DNA of 5,670 bases from Anaerolineales bacterium (GTDB lineage: Bacteria; Chloroflexota; Anaerolineae; 4572-78; J111), in contig JAAUSP010000507.1 of NCBI GenBank assembly GCA_012032575.1, positions 1 through 5,670 of the forward strand, read 5' to 3'. The notes beneath the pieces were generated by a model. The model did not search any database. It saw only the letters and a program-made list of their open reading frames with translations, and was not told where the DNA came from. Position 1 is the stretch's first letter. Every line of letters begins with the position of its first letter. This document shows, piece by piece, positions 1-4,345 of this stretch. The position numbers and the translations under genes are program-made.

Positions 1-472
1 TTTTGGCAATACCAAAATCGGTGAGCAGGCAGTTGCCGCGCTCGTCCAGCAAAACGTTGCTGGGTTTGACATCCCGGTGAACCAGTCCGCGGGCATGGGC
101 ATAATCAAGGGCGTCGCCTACCTGGGAAATGATGCGGCGTATCTGACTTAGAGAGAGGGTTTGGGGGTGCAGCAGGCCGGTCAGGTCGCTGCTCTGGAGA
201 AAGGGCATGACGATGTAGGTGTAACCATCGGCCTGGCCAAAATCGAACACCGGTAAAATGTGAGGGTGCTGGAGTTTCGCCAGCACTTTGGCTTCCTGCT
301 CAAAGCGGGAGACAAACAGCGGGTCGCTGGCAAAGTGGCGGGGTAAGATTTTAAGAGCCACATAGCGGTCCACGCCGGGTTGGTAGGCTTTGTAAACAGC
401 CGCCATCCCCCCCTCGCCCAGCGGCGCGACCACCTGGTATGGACCAAACTGCTTGCCGGTCAGGTCTTCCAT
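1..472 (-). CDS. Ser/Thr protein kinase, PknB-type, N-terminal part (C-terminus outside window)
   Basis: Cytoplasmic eukaryotic-like protein kinase that would phosphorylate Ser/Thr residues of protein targets with ATP. The minus-strand frame starts at ATG 472-470 and stays open to the window edge, giving 157 residues. Visible kinase motifs in order: glycine-rich loop GEGGMAAV (residues 19-26), the VALK lysine K41, the helix-C glutamate E60 in a RFEQEAKVLAKLQHPHI stretch, the hinge around IVMPF (87-91), the catalytic loop HRDVKPSN (132-139, with D134, K136 and N139) and DFG (152-154). All catalytic residues in the visible part are intact, so it is expected to be active. The start is supported by AGGGGG at 483-478, five bases upstream. 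The activation loop, C-lobe and any transmembrane or sensor region lie off the left edge, so its signal input is unknown. It is divergent from the response regulator gene. Substrate unknown. Confidence 0.97.
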   Translation of the reverse strand, partial: MEDLTGKQFGPYQVVAPLGEGGMAAVYKAYQPGVDRYVALKILPRHFASDPLFVSRFEQEAKVLAKLQHPHILPVFDFGQADGYTYIVMPFLQSSDLTGLLHPQTLSLSQIRRIISQVGDALDYAHARGLVHRDVKPSNVLLDERGNCLLTDFGIAK

Positions 473-477
473 GTTTT

Positions 478-483
478 CCCCCT
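478..483 (-). promoter_or_regulatory. Ribosome binding site of the kinase gene
   Basis: On the minus strand AGGGGG is followed by five bases (AAAAC) and then the ATG. It fixes the start codon, and the kinase glycine-rich loop follows at the usual distance of about 18 residues. Confidence 0.7.
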
Positions 484-550
484 GTTAAATCTACGGAAAG
501 ACTCCTGGCGGATCTGTCAAATATCGTAAACAAGGATAAAAGCCAGAGGG

Positions 551-567
551 TTGTAATAATATCACAA
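551..567. promoter_or_regulatory. Operator-like near-palindrome
   Basis: TTGTAATAATATCACAA is a 17-bp inverted repeat around one central base, with seven of eight base pairs symmetric. It lies between the divergent kinase and response regulator genes, about 80 bp upstream of the kinase start. The shape (TGT-A...T-ACA) resembles many helix-turn-helix regulator sites, but I cannot assign it to a known family, and the AT-rich setting makes chance symmetry possible. Confidence 0.3.
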
Positions 568-688
568 AATACGATTCTTATCCATGTGTGAGCGCAAGGG
601 TGTGAAGTTCTTCAGGGTCGGCGTGGAGAAACCCCATTTACTCCAAACCAAGCGGAATATGCGTCTGTTTTTAGCTCAAGCTATGCTC

Positions 689-718
689 TTGAAGGCTGGT
701 AAGGGAAATGCGTATTAT
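689..718 (+). promoter_or_regulatory. Candidate sigma-70-type promoter of the response regulator gene
   Basis: TTGAAG (689-694) and TATTAT (713-718) are separated by 18 bases and match the consensus at four and five of six positions. Transcription would begin near 725, leaving a leader of about 50 bases before the ATG at 775. No better pair was found between 600 and 774. Confidence 0.35.
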
Positions 719-760
719 TAATTGTGAAACATTCCGCAAATTCTATCGGTCTATAAAACG

Positions 761-767
761 AAAGGGG
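761..767 (+). promoter_or_regulatory. Ribosome binding site of the response regulator gene
   Basis: AAAGGGG is followed by seven bases and then ATG 775. The nearer ATG at 768 is out of frame with the response regulator, so the spacing decides for 775. Confidence 0.65.
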
Positions 768-774
768 ATGTTGA

Positions 775-1416
775 ATGACAGACTCAATCATCTTGTTGGC
801 CGAAGACCATCCCGCTTGGAGTAAGTTACTGAGTTTCCGCTTGAGTGATCTATCCGACCTGATTATTCAAGACAATGTTAGCTCAAAAGCGGAGGTTATC
901 GCTGCCATTGAAAAGCGTTGCCCATCCTTGTTAGTTTTGGATGTGAAATTAAGAGATGGCTGCGGCCTTGCTTTATGCCCGTACTGCCAGCAATTGGAAA
1001 AGCCGGTTTCTACCCTGATTTTAACCGCCTACGATGAGGATGCTTATATGGCGCGGGCACTGGCCGGCGGAGCGATAGGCTATTTGCTTAAAACCGAAGC
1101 AGAATTGGCAGAAATCATAACAGCTATCCACCACGCGCTCCAGGGTGAGCGATTGTGGACGGATTACCAGTTGTTACGGATTCAGCATTGGCAGCAGGTG
1201 GCCGGGGATAAATGGGCTATTTTAACGGAACGTGAGCGAGAGATTGTGGCCGCATTGATTGATTTCAAATGCGACGCCGAGATTGCCGAAACACTGCAAA
1301 TCAGCCTAAAGACAGTCGGAAATCATGTCACCAGTATTCTAGAGAAATTAGATATGCCTAACCGGCGGGAGGTGGCCCGTTGGGCTGTTAAGTATAAGCT
1401 GGTAGAGGTTGGTTAA
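775..1416 (+). CDS. NarL/FixJ-family two-component response regulator (receiver + LuxR-type HTH)
   Basis: Cytoplasmic transcription regulator of 213 residues, the usual length for this family. Residues 4-120 form a CheY-like receiver: acidic pair E10-D11, phosphoacceptor D56 in LLVLDVKLRDG, conserved T84 (LILTAY) and K106 (YLLK), so phosphorylation chemistry should be intact. Residues 148-208 form a LuxR/GerE-type helix-turn-helix that begins LTEREREIV and contains the recognition-helix stretch SLKTVGNHVTSILEKL, expected to bind DNA as a dimer. The proline usual in the DLxLPD motif is replaced by arginine (R60). Unusually, cysteines C63, C68 and C71 follow D56 closely, the last two forming CPYC. 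No histidine kinase gene is adjacent, so it is an orphan regulator within this window. Its targets are unknown; the downstream secreted protein genes are candidates by proximity only. Stop is TAA at 1414-1416. Confidence 0.96.
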   Translation: MTDSIILLAEDHPAWSKLLSFRLSDLSDLIIQDNVSSKAEVIAAIEKRCPSLLVLDVKLRDGCGLALCPYCQQLEKPVSTLILTAYDEDAYMARALAGGAIGYLLKTEAELAEIITAIHHALQGERLWTDYQLLRIQHWQQVAGDKWAILTEREREIVAALIDFKCDAEIAETLQISLKTVGNHVTSILEKLDMPNRREVARWAVKYKLVEVG

Positions 1417-1424
1417 TTGGTCAG

Positions 1425-1450
1425 TTTTTAAAAAATAGGGAGAAATCCCT
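1425..1450 (-). terminator. Weak terminator-like hairpin, minus-strand orientation
   Basis: AGGGA (1437-1441), GAAA loop and TCCCT (1446-1450) form a 5-bp stem. Read on the minus strand it is followed by A and a run of six T, the layout of a small intrinsic terminator. On the plus strand no T-run follows, so it would not end the response regulator transcript. No minus-strand gene lies just to its right, and the stem is short, so chance is a real possibility. Confidence 0.2.
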
Positions 1451-1451
1451 C

Positions 1452-1480
1452 ATGACAAGCTAGCGAAAATGTGATAGGAT
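1452..1480 (+). promoter_or_regulatory. Probable promoter of the PsbP-like/M23 gene
   Basis: ATGACA (1452-1457, five of six to TTGACA), a 17-base spacer and TAGGAT (1475-1480, four of six to TATAAT). The -10 is preceded by TGA, which makes it an extended -10. Transcription would begin near 1487, leaving a leader of about 60 bases. The -35 lies in the first copy of a 9-bp direct repeat and the end of the -10 in the second copy, so a repeat-binding protein would compete with RNA polymerase. Confidence 0.45.
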
Positions 1481-1497
1481 GACAAGCGTTGTGTCAT
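1452..1497. repeat. Direct repeat ATGACAAGC x2 plus an inverted ATGACA copy
   Basis: ATGACAAGC occurs at 1452-1460 and again at 1479-1487, 27 bp apart start to start. A third ATGACA lies on the opposite strand at 1497-1492 and makes an inverted pair with the second copy over a 7-base gap. The cluster overlaps the predicted promoter, as expected of regulator binding sites, but no regulator can be named. Confidence 0.5.
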
Positions 1498-1508
1498 TGG
1501 GGCCCAAT
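1496..1508. promoter_or_regulatory. Perfect 13-bp palindrome ATTGGG-G-CCCAAT
   Basis: Arms ATTGGG (1496-1501) and CCCAAT (1503-1508) are perfect complements around one central G. The single-base centre is too short for a full RNA hairpin, so a dimeric DNA-binding protein site is the more natural reading. It sits just after the predicted transcription start of the M23 gene, a typical position for a repressor operator. Confidence 0.35.
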
Positions 1509-1510
1509 AG

Positions 1511-1532
1511 TGCTAGATAAATTGCTAGATAA
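1511..1532. repeat. Tandem direct repeat TGCTAGATAA x2
   Basis: TGCTAGATAA is present at 1511-1520 and 1523-1532 with a 12-bp period, ending 14 bases before the preferred start codon at 1547. It lies in the predicted untranslated leader. The function is unknown. Confidence 0.5.
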
Positions 1533-1536
1533 TGTC

Positions 1537-1542
1537 AAGGAG
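1537..1542 (+). promoter_or_regulatory. Ribosome binding site deciding the M23 gene start
   Basis: AAGGAG is four bases upstream of ATG 1547 and lies inside the coding region if the upstream in-frame ATG 1532 were used. ATG 1532 has no purine-rich site before it, so 1547 is preferred. Confidence 0.6.
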
Positions 1543-1546
1543 AAAA

Positions 1547-2818
1547 ATGATATCTAAGATTCAAGTGATAATGTTACTGCTGGTAGTATCTTCGATTGCG
1601 CTCTTGCCAGGGCGGGTCTTTGGACGAGACTTAGAGCAAGCGCAAGAGGATAAATGGTCGACTTATAACGATCCGCGTTTCGACTTTTCAATACAATATC
1701 CGGCAGATTGGTATGTACTTCCAAGAGACGATAGTGATTACACGGATGATAACGATTCAACGGAGGAATGTGAAACCCCCAAGGATAGTGAGGCTAAAGA
1801 TGATTGTGTCTCTCTTGCTTTGCAAATGAGTGGGGTGGTGGTTTTTAGCGACGTAGATCTTCAAAGTGATGATGCCAAACCGCATCTCCAATTTGTAATC
1901 GGGCATTATTTGTCAGAATTTGAACCCGGCCAATCACTGTCTGAGTGGACAGATGCCTATGAAATGGTTTCAAATGGATCCGCACCCGAGGATGCCTATA
2001 AAAAATACGAAAAGGTTAGTCGAAATGTAGCCGATAATAAAGAGGCTCTGACCATAAAAGGGGAATCAGTTCTACTTGAATTCCAAGTTACAAACGTACC
2101 GAACGAAAAGATTGTATGGTTCATTTGGACCAATATCGGTGACTCTGCTAGTGATGAAGAAAAAGCTATGTATGAGGAAGTAGCAACTTCATTCAAGTTA
2201 GGGGAAAAATCACCCAAGTCATTACCAGAAATTTACGGCGATGATTTCAAACCACAACCTCTTGAGCCGCGCCAGGCCATTTCTATGTCAGATTGGCCAG
2301 AAGAAGCTCATAATCTGTTCACACCTTTAGCCGGTGTAATAAATTTGCCTTCCCCTGCTGGCAATTGGAAAGCTCCAATAGCAACTGGTACAAATTATCC
2401 TGTAGTCTGTGGCTCACCGTTACACCTGGATACGGACGCTAATAGACGTTCCCTATATACCATTGATATTAGTATGAACCAAAAGGCTGTAAAGTCTTCC
2501 CATACTAGTTGGGTTGACTTCGCCGGTTGGGCTAATGGGGGATGGGGCAACTTGGTTATGACAAGCACAGATAATCTTTTCTCACGGGTATACACACTGC
2601 ATTATGCCCATCTGAAATCAATATCTGTTGTCGGTGGCCAGAAACTTGGTACAGGTAGTCATGTTGGCACTTCAGGTAATACAGGAGGTGTTCCTTATCA
2701 TCTTCACTTCCACGTTAGAAGCAGTAGCGACTCTGTAAATCTTACAGGTATGGGTGGATTCTCCCCCAATTCTCTATATCCCAGCAGCAGTGGAACCTGT
2801 GGTTCTGTCCAGCGTTAG
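1547..2818 (+). CDS. Secreted protein with N-terminal PsbP-like domain and C-terminal M23 (LytM-like) metallopeptidase domain
   Basis: Exported 423-residue protein. Residues 1-26 are a signal peptide (lysine at 4, hydrophobic core about 8-20, likely cut after VFG) without a lipobox. Residues 42-218 look like a PsbP/Mog1-type sandwich, opening with DPRFDFSIQYPADWYV and ending VATSFKL. An acidic Asp/Glu-rich insert (61-87) carries C75 and C87. Residues 256-400 form the M23 domain: FAGWANGGWGNLV (325-337), YAH (353-355), SGNTG (376-380) and HLHFH (385-389). Against LytM-type enzymes, H355, H385, H387 and D307 match catalytic and zinc-binding residues, but the first histidine, normally four residues before D307, is replaced by L303; H293 may substitute. 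M23 enzymes cleave peptidoglycan cross-bridges, so an envelope role is likely, but activity is uncertain. An in-frame ATG at 1532 would add five residues (MSRRK) but has no ribosome binding site. Confidence 0.92.
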   Translation: MISKIQVIMLLLVVSSIALLPGRVFGRDLEQAQEDKWSTYNDPRFDFSIQYPADWYVLPRDDSDYTDDNDSTEECETPKDSEAKDDCVSLALQMSGVVVFSDVDLQSDDAKPHLQFVIGHYLSEFEPGQSLSEWTDAYEMVSNGSAPEDAYKKYEKVSRNVADNKEALTIKGESVLLEFQVTNVPNEKIVWFIWTNIGDSASDEEKAMYEEVATSFKLGEKSPKSLPEIYGDDFKPQPLEPRQAISMSDWPEEAHNLFTPLAGVINLPSPAGNWKAPIATGTNYPVVCGSPLHLDTDANRRSLYTIDISMNQKAVKSSHTSWVDFAGWANGGWGNLVMTSTDNLFSRVYTLHYAHLKSISVVGGQKLGTGSHVGTSGNTGGVPYHLHFHVRSSSDSVNLTGMGGFSPNSLYPSSSGTCGSVQR

Positions 2819-2844
2819 ACACAACTTGTTGTTGACACTATAAT
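2816..2844 (+). promoter_or_regulatory. Promoter of the PD40 lipoprotein genes, overlapping the M23 stop codon
   Basis: TAGACA (2816-2821, five of six to TTGACA) and a perfect TATAAT (2839-2844) are separated by exactly 17 bases. The -35 begins at the TAG stop of the preceding gene. Transcription should begin near 2851, at the base of the stem-loop 2853-2888. This is the best promoter match in the window. Confidence 0.6.
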
Positions 2845-2852
2845 ATAAACAT

Positions 2853-2888
2853 AAGGGAAGGAGTCTGGACTTTCAGATTCCTTCCCTT
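2853..2888 (+). terminator. 15-bp stem-loop: possible terminator of the M23 gene and/or 5' leader hairpin
   Basis: Arm 2853-2867 (AAGGGAAGGAGTCTG) pairs with 2874-2888 (CAGATTCCTTCCCTT) over 15 bp with one G-U pair and a 6-base loop. The pairing is far beyond chance for a 98-bp gap. What follows (GCGTTCTGTCT) is only loosely T-rich, so it would be a weak intrinsic terminator. Because the predicted start site is at about 2851, the same hairpin would cap the 5' end of the lipoprotein mRNA, a position where stem-loops can protect messages from decay. The two roles are not exclusive. Confidence 0.5.
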
Positions 2889-2902
2889 GCGTTCTGTCTA
2901 AT

Positions 2903-2908
2903 AAGGAG
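2903..2908 (+). promoter_or_regulatory. Ribosome binding site of the first lipoprotein gene
   Basis: AAGGAG is followed by eight bases and then ATG 2917. It lies outside the stem-loop, which leaves it accessible. Confidence 0.75.
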
Positions 2909-2916
2909 CAAATATT

Positions 2917-4296
2917 ATGTCACAATTATTAGTATGGAGTGTCATGTTTTGCTTTAGCTTAATACTTATTGCATGTGGGTCGGAAACCCTGTTGCCTCCT
3001 CCTTCCAACACACCTGAAAGCATTGCCTCATCAACGGCTCTATCTACACCGGAACTTGCTCAGACAACAACAGCAAATGCAATCAATAATCCGAGTCCAA
3101 TCATATCGTCTACATCTCCTTTAAGGGCAGAATTAAGCCTGCAAGAGCGGATTAAAACCAGTGCTATTGTATTCTACACCACTCAAAGGGGTGTTGAGCC
3201 TTTTCCTCTCCTGGCCTGGCCGGAACTGACGATTTTGAACCGCCCGGAGTTTAGTGACATCTATGGCAAAAGTGATGGTACATCTCCTCTCATTGGGGAT
3301 ATGCTTCCCCAGTTGAATGCAACCGGCAATTTTTTGATTATACCGGGTCTCGGCGGTCACGGTCCCGACGGACCTCGTGAAATAGGCGCAGGTACATGGT
3401 TAGCCAATCTGAACACAGGTGACGTTCGCCCACTCTGGCCTAAAGGGGTGGCTACCTCGTGGTCTCCTGATGGAACACAGTTGGCTTATATAGAAAATGA
3501 TACTCTCTACCTTGAGAATGTAGTGGGAAGCCCTGAAACAGTGAGAATCTTTACTGCGTCGGAGTTATGGGAAAATTTTATCACCTGGTCGCCAGACGGC
3601 CAATGGGTTGCCACTATTAGTAGTATCACAGAGTCAGCCCCTGGTGATGGCTCAACTCCACCGATCACCGGCACGGTTTGGTTAGTGTCACCCCAAGACG
3701 GCTCGGCTAAACAATTAGGGGAGACCTTTCCCATCTTGCCTACATGGTATAGTCGTCGTCAATTCCAATGGTCGCCGGACGGTTCGGCTCTATTAGTAGG
3801 TATTGCTAACCCTCAGCGTATCGTCACACTTTCTGGTCAACAATATTTGTTTGAAGAAGAAACTGAGGGTCTCGCTTGGGCGCCTCATCAATCAAATCTA
3901 CTTGTCCAGAAACCACAAGGCTTGTTCGTTATCAATCAACAAGGACAGGAAATAGTTAAGGTGACTGACCAAGTTATCACGGCTTGGGCTTTTTCAAACG
4001 ATGGTCGTTATTTGGCCTATAGTTATCAGTCCGGAGAAAATAAATCGCCCGACATTTACATTTTTGAGTTGACCTCTCAGAGGACAATTTGGTCAAGTTC
4101 TATGCCGGGGGAAGTCAGCGGTGCTTTATCTTTGCACTGGACACCAACTGACCCTATACTTATTATTGACGATGGCGATTCTAAAACTCCTATTTGGGTT
4201 ACTGCCATAGAATCGAAGCCCAAAATAGAAATTCTAATTGAACAAGGGTTATTAATCACGGTGATACCACGTCCTACTACTCTCTCCAATCCTTAA
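2917..4296 (+). CDS. Lipoprotein with TolB/PD40-type beta-propeller repeats
   Basis: Extracytoplasmic lipoprotein of 459 residues. Residues 1-20 are a lipoprotein signal ending in the lipobox LIAC, with C20 the expected lipidated residue. Residues 21-70 are a Ser/Thr/Pro-rich low-complexity tether. The rest is a beta-propeller with PD40 (WD40-like) signatures: WSPDG at 182-186, 224-228 and 285-289, and degenerate copies WAPH (321-324), FSNDG (359-363) and WTPTD (408-412). Each is followed by hydrophobic strand segments such as QLAYI or RYLAYSY. TolB-type propellers usually bind proteins or peptides rather than catalyse reactions, and no catalytic motif is visible, so a binding or scaffold role outside the membrane is the best inference. 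It has its own promoter downstream of the M23 gene and is followed after 49 bp by a related lipoprotein gene, with no terminator between, which suggests an operon. Specific ligand unknown. Confidence 0.92.
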   Translation: MSQLLVWSVMFCFSLILIACGSETLLPPPSNTPESIASSTALSTPELAQTTTANAINNPSPIISSTSPLRAELSLQERIKTSAIVFYTTQRGVEPFPLLAWPELTILNRPEFSDIYGKSDGTSPLIGDMLPQLNATGNFLIIPGLGGHGPDGPREIGAGTWLANLNTGDVRPLWPKGVATSWSPDGTQLAYIENDTLYLENVVGSPETVRIFTASELWENFITWSPDGQWVATISSITESAPGDGSTPPITGTVWLVSPQDGSAKQLGETFPILPTWYSRRQFQWSPDGSALLVGIANPQRIVTLSGQQYLFEEETEGLAWAPHQSNLLVQKPQGLFVINQQGQEIVKVTDQVITAWAFSNDGRYLAYSYQSGENKSPDIYIFELTSQRTIWSSSMPGEVSGALSLHWTPTDPILIIDDGDSKTPIWVTAIESKPKIEILIEQGLLITVIPRPTTLSNP

Positions 4297-4345
4297 TTAA
4301 AGGTAACTCGTGGTGGGAAAGCCAGTATAAAGGATGGTTAGAGAA
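4297..4345 (+). other. Short intergenic gap between the two lipoprotein genes
   Basis: These 49 bases hold no hairpin with a T-run and no clear promoter, only the weak ribosome binding site near the right end. This supports read-through and co-translation of the two lipoproteins. Confidence 0.5.

Larger units (their letters stand above)
473..774. other. Divergent intergenic region between kinase and response regulator
   Basis: This 302-bp stretch separates two divergently transcribed genes and should hold both promoters. I see a near-palindrome at 551-567, a candidate plus-strand promoter at 689-718 and a weak stem-loop (TCAAG 676-680 with CTTGA 688-692). No convincing minus-strand promoter for the kinase was found: a TTGACA on that strand (520-515) has no good -10 at the right distance. 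A 45-codon plus-strand frame (584-721) lacks a ribosome binding site and is not called as a gene. No tRNA, repeat array or mobile-element end is visible. Confidence 0.6.

Noticed and set aside
673..697. Small stem-loop in the response regulator upstream region
   Set aside because: Only five contiguous pairs plus a bulged extension and no T-run, within chance expectation.
584..721. 45-codon plus-strand open frame starting MCERKGVKFF in the intergenic region
   Set aside because: No ribosome binding site precedes it, no recognisable motif is present, and it overlaps the likely promoter of the response regulator gene.
1532..1546. Upstream in-frame ATG that would extend the M23 protein by five residues
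   Set aside because: It lacks a ribosome binding site, whereas AAGGAG sits just before ATG 1547. It remains a possible alternative start.
2832..2837. Perfect TTGACA as a -35 box
   Set aside because: The position 17 bp downstream is GGGAAG, and TATAAT is only one base away, so it cannot pair with a -10. TAGACA at 2816 has correct spacing.
1554..4289. Several minus-strand open frames of 60-75 residues opposite the M23 and first lipoprotein genes
   Set aside because: They are antisense to well-supported genes and show no ribosome binding sites or domain motifs.
4334..4345. Upstream in-frame ATG that would extend the second lipoprotein by four residues
   Set aside because: The only purine-rich site directly abuts this ATG, so ATG 4346 fits initiation better. 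The difference is only four residues.
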